Assembly: GCF_000411975.1 (NCBI RefSeq)
Contig: NZ_ASXG01000103.1
Span: forward strand, 1-43,584
DNA from: Amycolatopsis orientalis DSM 43388
Lineage (GTDB): Bacteria; Actinomycetota; Actinomycetes; Mycobacteriales; Pseudonocardiaceae
Length of the DNA stretch: 43,584 nucleotides
Direction of reading: 5' to 3'
Shown here: piece by piece, positions 24,134 through 33,090 of the stretch
Position numbering within the stretch: position 1 is the stretch's first letter
Layout: every line of letters starts with the position of its first letter
Notes under the pieces: generated by a model
What the model saw: only the letters and a program-made list of their open reading frames with translations
The model's database searches: none
Told to the model about the DNA's origin: nothing
Position numbers and translations under genes: made by a program

Positions 24134-27100
24134 TCACGCCGCCACCCGCGGCAACGCCCGACGCACGACGCGCCCGTCCCGGACCTCGAAAACAATGTCC
24201 GCTTGCAGCTCTTCATCCGCATTGTGCGTTACGTGCACGACCGTCCGTCCCGCGAGTTCGGCCCGCAACGTCGCCCGCAAAGCCCGCGCCGTCGGCTCAT
24301 CGAGATGCGACGTCGGCTCGTCCAGCAACACCAACTCCGCCGACGGAGCCGCCAGCAACGCCCGCGCCACCGCCACCCGCTGCGCCTGCCCACCGGACAA
24401 CCCGGCCCCGGCGCTGTCGAGCACGGTCTCCAGATCGAGCTCCGGCAACTGCGCCTGATCGAGCACCCGCCGCAAATCGGCCGTCTCCGCCAGCGGATCC
24501 GCGAGCCGCAAATTCTCCGCCACGGTGGTCGACACAAGCATCGGCTCCTGCGGCGCCCAAGCCACCTTCCTCGGCACAGCAACCTCGCCCTTGCGCGGCT
24601 GAAGGAACCCCAGCAAGGCCGCCACCAACGTCGACTTCCCCGCCCCGCTCGGCCCGACAACCGCCACATAAGCCCCGGCCGGCACACTCAGGTCGACGTC
24701 ATTCAGCACCGCCTCGCCGCCAGGCCACCCCAGCTCAGCCCCCCGCAACCAGACCGCGGCTGGGCTATCCAAATCCGACTCAGCCGTAAACTGAGCGGCC
24801 TCGGCGCTCGCGCGCGCAACCGCGGGAACGGCTCCCTCTCGCAGGTCCTCAGACCCAGTCACGAACTGCCCGCCACCAGTGACCGCCGCAGCATCCGTCC
24901 TGCGCAAACGCTCCGGCTCGCCGACCACCCCGCCAAGCCGACCCCGCGCCGCCCGTAGCGTGTCCCAGTGCACTGCCGCCTGTGGCAGCAGCGCCAGCAC
25001 CTCCGCCAGCGCCAGCGGCACCAATGCCAGCAGCGGAGCCATCACCCCCGCCAGCTCACCGCGGCTGACCGCCCCGGCAGCCAGCATCGTGCTGACCACC
25101 GCGGCCGCCCCGGTCGACAGGGTGATCAGCGCATCTGCCGCCCCCGCACCGAACGCCTGCCGGCGGGTGTCGGCCGCCAGCTGGGTATCCGTCGAGGCAA
25201 GCTCGCGACGACGCGAAGCCGCCCGGCCGTAAGCGAGCAGCTCTGCCGCTGCGGAGAACAGGACCAAGACCCGCGCCGCGACGTCACGTCGTCCGGCGGC
25301 GAGGGCCGAAGTCGCCCGTCGCTCCAATTGCAGCGCGACCGCCGGTGCTGCCAAGCCCACCAACACGGTGAGCGCCAGCACCAAACCGGCCGACGGCAGC
25401 ACCACCGTCTGCACCGCGATCGCCCCGGCTGCGACCAGCCCGACCACGATCGGTGGCGACACGACGCGCGGCAGCAGATCCCGCACCGTATCGACGTCCG
25501 TCACCAGCCGCCGCTGGCTCTCCCCGGCTTCGAGGCTGCGCGCCGGACCCAAGCGCACCAACGCATTCCACAGTCGAACCCGCAGCCGGCCTGCGATGCG
25601 GAAGGCGGCGTCGTGGGTCACGAGTCGTTCGACATACCGCAGTCCCGCACGGCCGAGTCCGAAGGCGCGCACCCCGACAACTGCGACAGTCAGGGTCAAA
25701 ATCGGCGGCTGCAACGACGCTTTGGCGATCAGCCAGCCAGAAGTCGCGGTGAGCGCGATCCCGGCCAGCAGCGCCAAGGCACCCAGCAGGGCACCGGAGA
25801 AAAGCCGTCGATCAAGGATCAGGTGCCAGGGAAGCGGTCGCGCCTCCACATTGTCCGAAGTGGACTCGACCACCGCCGCAGGAGCTGAGTCCGTAACGGC
25901 CACCGCAGCGGAACGTTCGTGAGCAGCTATTACCGCCGCCGCACCGTTTTTCACCGCTCGTTCGACGGCGTCCATCACCCGCCGCGCGTTGACGTCGTCC
26001 AGGTGCGCGGTCGGCTCGTCCAGAAGCAGCAACCACGCACCCGACTGGACTCGCAGCAACGCCCGAGCGACCGCGACGTGCTGGCGTTGGCCCTGGGAAA
26101 GCCGGTCGACCGGACGGTCGGCGAGGCCGTGCAGGCCCAGTTCAGCGAGCATGGCATCGACGTCCGCCCCGGCGACCGCGAGTTCTTCCCGCACCGTCCC
26201 GCCGCTGAAAACCGGCGACTGCGGGACCCACGCGATACCCGCGCGCCAGCGTTCGAGGTCGGCTTCGGCCAGCGGAACGTCCCCAGCCAGCACCGCCCCG
26301 TCATAGGACAGCACGAAGCCCAGCAGCGTCGCCAGCGTGGTCGATTTACCGCCACCGCTTGGCGCGCGCAGCCACACGATCTCGCCGCGCCGGACGGAGA
26401 AACTCTCGCCGTCCGGGGCAAAACCGCCGCGTCGGGCGACTTTGAGGTCGGACACAACCAACGCTCCACCGGGCGCGGTCCGCGTCCCTTCGGCCGGGAC
26501 TGGCTCCGCGAGCACCGCGGTCACCCGGCGGACCGCTTCCACGCCGTCCTCGCTCGCGTGGAAAGCCGCGCCGACCGCGCGAATCGGCTGGTAGCACTCG
26601 GGAGCGAGGATCAGCACGCCGAGTCCGATCGTCAGCGGGAGCGATCCCGACACCAGCCGGACGCCGATGACGACGGCCACCAGCGCGACCGAGAGCGTCG
26701 CGGCGAGTTCGAGCACGAACGCCGAGGAGAACGCGACTCGCAACGTCTTGAGTGTCGCGCGACGGTGCCGGTCCGACAGCTTTCGCACGGTCTCGGCCTG
26801 TGCGTCGGCCCGCCGGAACGCGGTGAGCACTGGCAACGCCCGCACCAGTTCGAGCAGCAGGCCGGACATCCGGTGCACCGCGTCCGTCGCGCCGGATACG
26901 CGGTCGGCGGTGAATTTTCCGACCAGGATCGCGAACATCGGCAGCAGCGGGACCGTGGCGGCGATGATCACCGCTGACGGCCAGTCTGTCCACAGGATCG
27001 CCGCGCCTGCCGCGAGCGGGACGACTGCCGCGGTGACGAGCGCGGGCAGGTACTCGCGGAAGTAGGAGTCGAGCGCGTCGAGGCCGCGCGTGACGAGCGT

Positions 27101-27514
27101 CGTGAGTTCGCCGTGGCCGCGCCGGGCGAGCCATTCCGGTCCGAGGCGCAACGCGTGGTCGACGACGCGGGCCCGCAGGTCGCGTTGCGCGGTCGCGGCG
27201 GCGCGAGCGGAGACCACCCGCACCGCCCAGCTGGTGCCCGCCCGGCCCACGACGAACGCGAACAAAACAGCCAACTGGACGGTGCGGCCCCCGATCCCCT
27301 GGGAAACCACGTCGGCGAGCAGGTCCGCTAGCAGAAAGGCTTGTCCGACCAGGAAAACCGCGTTCCCGAGCGAGAGCACCGCGACCAGGATCAGCGCCCG
27401 GCGCGCGGCCGGCCCGAGAGCCGAGAGCGCGCCGAGCGGACCCTTGCCCGGCCGCACTGGGTCCAGGGCGGACCTCGTGGCGGAAAGGGGTGCGCGGCCG
27501 GGAAGCTTCGTCAT
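24134..27514 (-). CDS. cydDC: fused CydD-CydC thiol exporter
   Basis: At 1126 residues this is two ABC half-transporters in one chain. The CydD half (about 1-530) has a membrane domain, Walker A SGGGKSTT, signature LSQGQRQ and Walker B LLLLDEPTAHLDD; the CydC half (about 555-1126) has GPSGAGKST, LSGGQAQ and LVLLDEPTSHLDE. CydDC exports cysteine and glutathione-type thiols to the outer face of the membrane and is needed for cytochrome bd assembly. The fusion is common in actinobacteria. Its ATG overlaps the cydB stop by four bases (ATGA). A stretch between the halves (540-555) is a linker. Confidence 0.95.
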   Translation of the reverse strand: MTKLPGRAPLSATRSALDPVRPGKGPLGALSALGPAARRALILVAVLSLGNAVFLVGQAFLLADLLADVVSQGIGGRTVQLAVLFAFVVGRAGTSWAVRVVSARAAATAQRDLRARVVDHALRLGPEWLARRGHGELTTLVTRGLDALDSYFREYLPALVTAAVVPLAAGAAILWTDWPSAVIIAATVPLLPMFAILVGKFTADRVSGATDAVHRMSGLLLELVRALPVLTAFRRADAQAETVRKLSDRHRRATLKTLRVAFSSAFVLELAATLSVALVAVVIGVRLVSGSLPLTIGLGVLILAPECYQPIRAVGAAFHASEDGVEAVRRVTAVLAEPVPAEGTRTAPGGALVVSDLKVARRGGFAPDGESFSVRRGEIVWLRAPSGGGKSTTLATLLGFVLSYDGAVLAGDVPLAEADLERWRAGIAWVPQSPVFSGGTVREELAVAGADVDAMLAELGLHGLADRPVDRLSQGQRQHVAVARALLRVQSGAWLLLLDEPTAHLDDVNARRVMDAVERAVKNGAAAVIAAHERSAAVAVTDSAPAAVVESTSDNVEARPLPWHLILDRRLFSGALLGALALLAGIALTATSGWLIAKASLQPPILTLTVAVVGVRAFGLGRAGLRYVERLVTHDAAFRIAGRLRVRLWNALVRLGPARSLEAGESQRRLVTDVDTVRDLLPRVVSPPIVVGLVAAGAIAVQTVVLPSAGLVLALTVLVGLAAPAVALQLERRATSALAAGRRDVAARVLVLFSAAAELLAYGRAASRRRELASTDTQLAADTRRQAFGAGAADALITLSTGAAAVVSTMLAAGAVSRGELAGVMAPLLALVPLALAEVLALLPQAAVHWDTLRAARGRLGGVVGEPERLRRTDAAAVTGGGQFVTGSEDLREGAVPAVARASAEAAQFTAESDLDSPAAVWLRGAELGWPGGEAVLNDVDLSVPAGAYVAVVGPSGAGKSTLVAALLGFLQPRKGEVAVPRKVAWAPQEPMLVSTTVAENLRLADPLAETADLRRVLDQAQLPELDLETVLDSAGAGLSGGQAQRVAVARALLAAPSAELVLLDEPTSHLDEPTARALRATLRAELAGRTVVHVTHNADEELQADIVFEVRDGRVVRRALPRVAA

Positions 27515-28518
27515 GGTGCGTGCACCGCCGGGATGTGCTGGACGCCGATGCGCCTGCGGAAAACCCAGTAGGTCCAGCCTTGGTAAATCAGCACGGCTGG
27601 CGCCCCGAACGCGCCGACCCAGGTCATCACGGTCAGCGTGTAGTGGCTGACCGCGCTGTTCGTGATGGTCAGCGAATGCGCCGGGTCGAGGGTGGACGGC
27701 AGGACGTTCGGGTAGAGCGCGCCGAAGAACGTCACCGCGGCGGCCGTGATGACGACCGCGAGCGCGGCGAATGCCTGGCCGTCACGGTCGACGTAGAGCC
27801 GCAGCCACGCCACCGCGGCGGCGAGGACGACGATCACCAGCGAGACGAGCGTCCACAGTTTGCCCTCGCGGACCTGGACGACCACGAGGAACGCGACCAG
27901 CGGCAGGAGCCCGACCGGGAGGATTCGCAGCGCGATGGTCCGCGCCCGTTCCCGCAGGTCGCCGGTCGTTTTCAGCGCCAGGAACGCCGCGCCGTGCACG
28001 AGCGAGAACCCGACGATGGCGACCGCGCCCAGCAGCGTGTCCCACCGGACCGATTCGAACGGCGAGCCGACGCGGTTGCCGTGCGCGTCGAGCGGCAGGC
28101 CGAGCACGGTGGTCGCGAGCAGCAGCCCGACGCCCAGCGGCGGGATCCAGGAACCGATGATGATCACGCGGTCCCAGACGCGCCGCCAGCGTTCGGAGTC
28201 GACCTTGCCGCGGTACTCGAACGCGACGCCGCGCCCGATCAGCGCGAGGAGGACGAGCAGCAGCGGGAGGTAGGCACCGGAGAAAAGGGAGGCGTACCAG
28301 CCGGGGAACGCCGCGAAGGTCGCGCCGGCCGCGACGATCAGCCAGACCTCGTTGCCGTCCCAGACCGGTCCGATCGTGTTGACGAGGACGCGCCGCTCGG
28401 TGTTCGTCTTCCCGAGGACCGGCAGCAGCATCCCGACGCCGAAGTCGAAGCCTTCGAGGAAGAGATACCCCAGCCAGAACAGCGCGACGATCGCGAACCA
28501 CAGCGTTTCGAGTGTCAT
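27511..28518 (-). CDS. cydB: cytochrome bd oxidase subunit II
   Basis: A 335-residue membrane protein with about eight to nine helices. It begins MTLETLWFAIVALFWLGYLF and continues EGFDFGVGMLLP, NTIGPVWDGNEVWLI and RGVAFEYRGK, all hallmarks of CydB. With CydA it forms the quinol oxidase that reduces oxygen to water. ATG 28518 has AGGTGAG five bases upstream; GTG 28524 is less likely. Unusually, 450 bases separate it from cydA. Overlaps cydDC by four bases. Confidence 0.97.
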   Translation of the reverse strand: MTLETLWFAIVALFWLGYLFLEGFDFGVGMLLPVLGKTNTERRVLVNTIGPVWDGNEVWLIVAAGATFAAFPGWYASLFSGAYLPLLLVLLALIGRGVAFEYRGKVDSERWRRVWDRVIIIGSWIPPLGVGLLLATTVLGLPLDAHGNRVGSPFESVRWDTLLGAVAIVGFSLVHGAAFLALKTTGDLRERARTIALRILPVGLLPLVAFLVVVQVREGKLWTLVSLVIVVLAAAVAWLRLYVDRDGQAFAALAVVITAAAVTFFGALYPNVLPSTLDPAHSLTITNSAVSHYTLTVMTWVGAFGAPAVLIYQGWTYWVFRRRIGVQHIPAVHAP

Positions 28519-28569
28519 CCCCACTCACCTCGTCCGGCGTTTGCCGACGTCATCCGGTCGGCCACCGGG

Positions 28570-28635
28570 TTGTCCCCACGATGGCCCTGAGTTATCCACA
28601 ACCCACCGAGTTGTCCACAGATTTGCTGTGGGTAA
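28570..28635. promoter_or_regulatory. cluster of four DnaA-box-like nonamers
   Basis: TTGTCCCCA (28570-28578, one mismatch), TTATCCACA (28592-28600), TTGTCCACA (28611-28619) and on the minus strand TTACCCACA (28627-28635, one mismatch). The two central ones match the consensus TT(A/G)TCCACA. No dnaA or dnaN gene is near, so an origin is not supported. Confidence 0.6.
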
Positions 28636-28900
28636 CCCGCGAGAGCCACCGCACGATTACGCTGGGTACGGGGCGTCCCCCCGGTGAGGGTGGGGGCTGC
28701 GTAGGCGCGCGAAGGGGTTGGGGCGAGAGTTCGGGGCGCTTGGTGCCGCGAGGCAGTGCGGCCTGAAGTTCGCCCGGTCGTGGTCGGGGACGCGAGGTGG
28801 GGACTGGCGGCGGGCGGGTTCGTTTCGGCGGCCGCGAGCGGCAGACCGTTCATCTCCACCTCCGTCTGTTCAGCACCAGCACCAGCACTCGTCCAGGCCA

Positions 28901-28964
28901 GTGGAGCGGGCCGCGCCCAGACCCGGCCCTCCGGGTCTTCTGGCGGCACCCCGGCCCGCTCCAC
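28901..28964. terminator. nested hairpin just after cydA
   Basis: Outer arms GTGGAGCGGGCC (28901-28912) and GGCCCGCTCCAC (28953-28964) are perfect complements; inside, AGACCCGG (28919-28926) and CCGGGTCT (28931-28938) form a second perfect stem. On the minus strand it begins 4 bases after the cydA stop, as for a terminator or attenuator. Confidence 0.65.
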
Positions 28965-28968
28965 CGGG

Positions 28969-30468
28969 TCAGTAGGCGAACGAAAGCGCCTGGTCATCGG
29001 AATCCTCGGAATCATCAGAACCGTCGGAAGCGGCGGCGGGCGGCATCACGGCGTCCACCCCGCCCCGGATGTACTTGCGCATCAGGTACAGCTCGACCAC
29101 GCCCAGCACCGCATACAGCACCGTCAACGAGATCAGCGACGTCAGCACCTCGCCGGCGGTCAGCTTCGACACCGCCTGCGCGGTGAACATCCACATTCCC
29201 TCGACGCCGGTCGGATTCGGCGCGACCACGAACGGCTGGCGGCCCATCTCGGTGAAGATCCAGCCCGCGCTGTTGCCGATGAACGGCGTCGTGATGCCGC
29301 CCAGCACCAGCAGCGGGAACCAGCGTCCGCCGGGAATCCGGCCGCGCCGGGTGAGCCACAGGGCCAGCAGTCCGATGCCCGCCGAGATCGCGCCGAAGCC
29401 GATCATGATCCGGAAGCCCCAGTACGTCACCGGCAGGCTCGGCACGTAGTCGATCGGCTTGCCCGCGAGCGCGCCGAGCGCCGGGTCGTCCGGGTAGTTC
29501 GTGCCGTATTTCGCCTGGTATTCCGAAACCAGGTTCTCCACGCCCTTGACCTCGGTGGAGAAGTCGTTGTGCGCCAAGAAGGACAGCAGCGCGGGCACGT
29601 TGAACGTCTTGACGTCCTCGCAGTTGGCATTGGCCACGTCGCCGACCGCGATGATCGAGAAGCTCGCCGGCTTTTCCGTGTGGCACAACGCTTCCGCCGA
29701 CGCCATTTTCATCGGCTGCTGCTCGAACATCAGCTTGCCCTGCATGTCGCCGGTGATCGCGAGCACCGCGAACGCCACCACGCCGACCCAGCCGCCGAGC
29801 CGCAGCGACGAGCGCCAGACGTCGCGGTGTTCGTCCGACTCCGCACGCTTCCGCCACATATGCCATCCGGCCACGCCGACCAGGAACGCCGCCGCCACCG
29901 AGAACGCGCCCGCGAGCGTGTGCGGGATCGCGGCGAGCGCCGTGTTGTTCGTGAGCACCGCGCCGATCGAGTTCATCGTCGGCTTGCCGTTCACGAACTC
30001 GACGCCGACCGGGTGCTGCATCCACGAGTTCGCGGCGAGGATGAAGTACGCCGAGGCCATCGTGGCCAGGGAGAACGCCCAGGCGCACGCCAGGTGGACC
30101 CATTTGGGCAGCCGGTCCCAGCCGAAGATCCACAGGCCGAGGAAGACCGATTCGACGAAGAACGCGAGCAGGCCTTCCATCGCGAGCGGCGCGCCGAACA
30201 CGTCGCCGACGAACCGGGAGTAGGCGCTCCAGCTCATCCCGAACTGGAACTCCTGGACGATCCCGGTCACCACGCCCATCGCGAAGTTGACGAGCAGCAG
30301 CTTGCCCCAGAACTTCGTCATCTTGAGGTGCCGCGGATTGCCGGTGCGCACCCAGGCCGTCTGCATGGCCGCGACCAGCACCGAAAGTCCGATGGTCAGC
30401 GGGACCATCAGGAAGTGGTAGACGGTGGTGATGCCGAACTGCCACCGCGCGAGCTCAAGGACATCCAC
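28969..30468 (-). CDS. cydA: cytochrome bd oxidase subunit I
   Basis: The 499-residue, about nine-helix subunit carries the hemes. It starts MDVLELARWQFGITTVYHF with heme ligand H18, and has AIPHTLAGAF and IFTEMGRQPFVV around the other heme ligands. The region after QGKLMFEQQPMKMA is a short Q-loop, typical of the CIO-like or short form. GTG 30468 is chosen from family start and from GGAGG nine bases upstream. An inverted repeat lies in the leader region. Expression under low oxygen is expected from the family. Confidence 0.97.
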   Translation of the reverse strand: MDVLELARWQFGITTVYHFLMVPLTIGLSVLVAAMQTAWVRTGNPRHLKMTKFWGKLLLVNFAMGVVTGIVQEFQFGMSWSAYSRFVGDVFGAPLAMEGLLAFFVESVFLGLWIFGWDRLPKWVHLACAWAFSLATMASAYFILAANSWMQHPVGVEFVNGKPTMNSIGAVLTNNTALAAIPHTLAGAFSVAAAFLVGVAGWHMWRKRAESDEHRDVWRSSLRLGGWVGVVAFAVLAITGDMQGKLMFEQQPMKMASAEALCHTEKPASFSIIAVGDVANANCEDVKTFNVPALLSFLAHNDFSTEVKGVENLVSEYQAKYGTNYPDDPALGALAGKPIDYVPSLPVTYWGFRIMIGFGAISAGIGLLALWLTRRGRIPGGRWFPLLVLGGITTPFIGNSAGWIFTEMGRQPFVVAPNPTGVEGMWMFTAQAVSKLTAGEVLTSLISLTVLYAVLGVVELYLMRKYIRGGVDAVMPPAAASDGSDDSEDSDDQALSFAY

Positions 30469-30503
30469 GGGTTCGATCCTCCGCGCCCGCCCCCGCGCCA
30501 GCC

Positions 30504-30523
30504 AGTTCAACACGTCCTGAACT
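30504..30523. promoter_or_regulatory. inverted repeat upstream of cydA
   Basis: AGTTCA (30504-30509), eight bases, TGAACT (30518-30523), about 36 bases before the cydA start. It does not fit the Rex consensus (TTGTGAA-N-TTCACAA) well. It may be an operator. Confidence 0.35.
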
Positions 30524-30597
30524 AGCCGGGACCAACGTCCCGCCGACCTGCTGGAATCCGGTCCCGGACCCCCGGCCAGCTACCCCCGATCAGGTGG

Positions 30598-30918
30598 CTA
30601 GCGCGTCTCTTCCACCAGCCACGACAGATACCGCGGGCTGCCGCCGACGATCGGCGTGACGATCACCTCGGGCAGGTCGTAGGGATGCCGCACGTTCAGG
30701 AACTCCTCCAGCGCGCCGGACCGGTCCGCGGCCGTCTTGCACTCGACCCGCCATTCGGCCGCCGTCTGCACCTCGTCCTCCCACCGGAAGACGCTGGTGA
30801 TCGGCCCCACGATCTGGGCGCACGCGGCGAGCCGGGCCTCGATGGCGCTCGCCGCGATGGTGCGCGCGGCGGCTTCGGAGTCGACGGTGGTGATGACGAC
30901 GACGTGGTCAGCAGACAT
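30598..30918 (-). CDS. cutA: CutA divalent-cation tolerance protein
   Basis: The 106-residue protein matches CutA: VVITTVDSEAAARTIAASAIEARLAACAQIVGPITSVFRW and VECKTAADRSGALEEFL, ending LPEVIVTPIVGGSPRYLSWL. CutA trimers resemble PII proteins and are linked to copper and other divalent cation tolerance, though the exact role is unsettled. ATG 30918 lies 7 bases after TACGGT, so a leaderless message is likely. It diverges from the GDT1-type transporter. Confidence 0.95.
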   Translation of the reverse strand: MSADHVVVITTVDSEAAARTIAASAIEARLAACAQIVGPITSVFRWEDEVQTAAEWRVECKTAADRSGALEEFLNVRHPYDLPEVIVTPIVGGSPRYLSWLVEETR

Positions 30919-31021
30919 GACCCGCACCGTACCGCAGCCGGAAAAAAGAATTCGGCGCACCGAAAAAAATTCTCCGGCAAACCGGCGGCGAGCATTCTGC
31001 CGACCTGATCAGGCAATTCGC

Positions 31022-31064
31022 GAAACCCATCAGCTTGCGGGTTTCTGAATCTCCCCTTTATCGT
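31022..31064 (+). promoter_or_regulatory. promoter and operator candidate for the GDT1-type gene
   Basis: GAAACCC (31022-31028) and GGGTTTC (31039-31045) form a perfect inverted repeat just upstream of TATCGT (31059-31064), a -10 candidate. The repeat would overlap the -35 region, as for a repressor site. It has no terminator position with respect to any gene. Confidence 0.4.
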
Positions 31065-31091
31065 TGCAGGGAAAGGGGTGAGCCCGAGCCC

Positions 31092-31691
31092 ATGTCTCCC
31101 GCAATGATCGCTCTGTTCAGCGCGTTCGGCCTGGTCCTGGCCGTCGAGCTGCCGGACAAGACGCTCGTGGCGACGCTCGTGCTCACCACCCGTTTCCGCG
31201 CCTGGCCGGTATTCGCCGGAGTATGCGCGGCGTTCGCCGCGCAATGCGTGATCGCGGTCGCTTTCGGAAGTCTGCTCACGCTCTTGCCGGAAACTCTTGT
31301 TTCGCTGCTGGTCGCCGGGATGTTCGGCGTCGGCGCGTTCCTGCTGCTGCGCGAGGGCTTCCGCGAAGGCAGCGAAGCTGGCGAGGACGCGTCGCGGTCC
31401 GGGCCCGGGCCGGTGTCGTTCCTGCGCTCCGCGCTCACGTCGTTCGGCGTGCTCTTCGCCGCGGAGTGGGGCGACGCCTCCCAGCTGGCCACCGCCGGTC
31501 TCGTCGCGCGCCTCGGCAACCCGTTCGCGGTCGGCCTCGGCGCCTTCGTCGCGCTGGTGTCGGTCGCCGGGCTGGCGGTGTTCATCGGCGCGAAGATCCG
31601 CGACCGGATCCGGCCGAAGCTGATCCAGCGGGCGGCCGGCTTCGTGTTCGCCGGTTTCGCCGCGTTCGCGCTGGCCCAGCTGCTCTGGTAA
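31092..31691 (+). CDS. GDT1/TMEM165-family cation transporter (UPF0016)
   Basis: A 199-residue membrane protein with six helices and the two family signatures ExxDK(T) (VELPDKTLVATL) and EWGDxSQ (AAEWGDASQLAT) in inverted halves. UPF0016 members such as MneA/GDT1 transport Mn2+ or Ca2+, mostly export, with proton exchange. ATG 31092 is preceded by AAGGGG about 14 bases upstream, so the ribosome site is weak. Neighbouring CutA suggests a metal context. Confidence 0.9.
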   Translation: MSPAMIALFSAFGLVLAVELPDKTLVATLVLTTRFRAWPVFAGVCAAFAAQCVIAVAFGSLLTLLPETLVSLLVAGMFGVGAFLLLREGFREGSEAGEDASRSGPGPVSFLRSALTSFGVLFAAEWGDASQLATAGLVARLGNPFAVGLGAFVALVSVAGLAVFIGAKIRDRIRPKLIQRAAGFVFAGFAAFALAQLLW

Positions 31692-31798
31692 CGGCCGTTT
31701 CACAGGAACGCCAGGTAACCTCTTCGGAACCCCCGAACGAGGACCAGGTGAACCCCCGGTGACGCCATGGTCTCTGCCGTGACCGCCGAGGAGTGCCC

Positions 31799-32458
31799 GT
31801 GCCGACCACTTCCAGCGCCGCCGTGTCGCCGGTGCACGGGCGGCTCGCGCTGGTCGGCATCGGGGCGGCCGTCGTCATCGCCACCGACCTGCACTTGCGG
31901 CTCTCCGCGCAAATCAGCCCGATCTGGCAGACGCTGTCGGAGTACGTCTACGGCAGGCTCGGCGACCACTCGGCGGCGCGGCTGTTCACCGTCATGTGCC
32001 TGGCGCTCGCGCTGGGCTCGCTCGCGTTGCTGGCCGGGCTCGTCAAAGCGCGCCGCTCGCCCGCCGTCGTCGTCCTGCTCGGCGTGTGGTGCGCCGGCCT
32101 CACGATCTGCGCGACGGTCCCGGTCGACCCCAATGGCGAAGCCCGCTCCTTCGACGGCCAGCTGCACAACGCCGCCGCCCTCACCGCGTTCCTCGCGCTC
32201 CCCACGGCCGCCTGGCTGCTGACCCGCCGCGGCGGGCGATCGTGCCCGTGGGAGCCGCGCCGCACCACGATCCGGAGGCTGGCCGTCGCGAGTTTCGCCA
32301 GCGTGGCGGTGGTGCTGGGCGGCTTCGTGTGCACCCTGATCACCGGGCCCGCGCAGCAGGAAGTGACGCTCGGACTGTTCGAGCGGCTGCTGTTCACGGT
32401 CGACCTGGCGCTGCTGCTGACCATGGTCCGGCCGCTGGTCGCCGCGTCCCGTCGCTAG
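31799..32458 (+). CDS. DUF998 membrane protein
   Basis: A 219-residue membrane protein with about six helices. LSEYVYG (about 45-51) and CATVPVDPNGEARSFDGQLHN are typical of DUF998. The function of this family is unknown. GTG 31799 is chosen because GAGGAG (31788-31793) lies five bases before it; the GTG at 31793 would overlap that signal. Its TAG shares CTAG with the stop of the convergent IclR gene. Confidence 0.85.
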   Translation: MPTTSSAAVSPVHGRLALVGIGAAVVIATDLHLRLSAQISPIWQTLSEYVYGRLGDHSAARLFTVMCLALALGSLALLAGLVKARRSPAVVVLLGVWCAGLTICATVPVDPNGEARSFDGQLHNAAALTAFLALPTAAWLLTRRGGRSCPWEPRRTTIRRLAVASFASVAVVLGGFVCTLITGPAQQEVTLGLFERLLFTVDLALLLTMVRPLVAASRR

Positions 32459-33090
32459 GTCCGCAGCACCTCGGCCAAGTTCGCGGCGGCCGCTACCGTC
32501 AACGGCCCGACCTCGTCCGCAGCCAACGGCTCCAGCGAGATCACCCCGACGCTCGCCCGCAGTCCCGGAACCCCACGCACCGGCGCGGCGACGCCCGAAG
32601 CACCGGCCTCGATCTCGCCGGTCGAAACGCTCCACCGGTCAGCGCCGCCGGGCCGCAACGCCATCGCCCGCCCCGCCGCGCCCGCGGTGAGCGCGTGCCG
32701 GCTGCCGACCCGGTACGCCACGTGGTAGCTCGTCCACGACGGCTCCACGACTGCGACAGCCTGCGCGTGATCGCCTTGCGCCACCGTCAGATGCGCCGTC
32801 GCGCCGACCTTCTCGGCCAGCTCGCGCAGCACCGGCCGCGCGGCCTCGCGCAGCTGCGGCAGGACTTGACCGGCCAGCCGCAGCACTCCGACGCCGAGCC
32901 GCACCTTCGTGCCGTCTCGCCAGATCAGGCCGCGCTCGGCCAACGGGACCAGCAGCCGGTACACCGCCGCGCGGCTCGCGCCGATGGCCACCGCGAGTTC
33001 GGAGATGGTCGCCGCCTGCTCGCCCGAATCGGCCACCGCTTGCAGCAGCGCCAGGCCGCGGTCGAGGGTCAGCGACCCCTCCCTGCTCAC
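32455..33090 (-). CDS. IclR-family transcriptional regulator
   Basis: The 211-residue regulator has the winged helix (LDRGLALLQAVADSGEQ, ISELAVAIGASRAAVYRLLVPL, about 8-65) and an effector-binding domain shortened against the usual 240-260 residues. IclR proteins often control catabolic or transport genes with small-molecule effectors. GTG 33090 overlaps the stop of the upstream gene as GTGA, so both are translated together. The regulator probably controls its own operon. Confidence 0.9.
   Translation of the reverse strand: MSREGSLTLDRGLALLQAVADSGEQAATISELAVAIGASRAAVYRLLVPLAERGLIWRDGTKVRLGVGVLRLAGQVLPQLREAARPVLRELAEKVGATAHLTVAQGDHAQAVAVVEPSWTSYHVAYRVGSRHALTAGAAGRAMALRPGGADRWSVSTGEIEAGASGVAAPVRGVPGLRASVGVISLEPLAADEVGPLTVAAAANLAEVLRT

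Larger units (their letters stand above)
28519..28968. other. cydA-cydB spacer with hairpin and DnaA-box-like sites
   Basis: No gene is supported in these 450 bases. Next to cydA is a nested hairpin (28901-28964); next to cydB four DnaA-box-like nonamers (28570-28635). Between them lies G-rich sequence. On the minus strand CGTAATCGT (near 28655) could be a -10 for a separate cydB promoter, but this is weak. Confidence 0.6.

Noticed and set aside
28570..28635. Chromosomal replication origin
   Set aside because: Only four boxes, no AT-rich unwinding region, and no dnaA, dnaN or rpmH nearby.
30919..31091. yybP-ykoY manganese riboswitch before the GDT1-type gene
   Set aside because: The leader after the likely promoter is too short and lacks the conserved paired core; only a GGGG run is similar.
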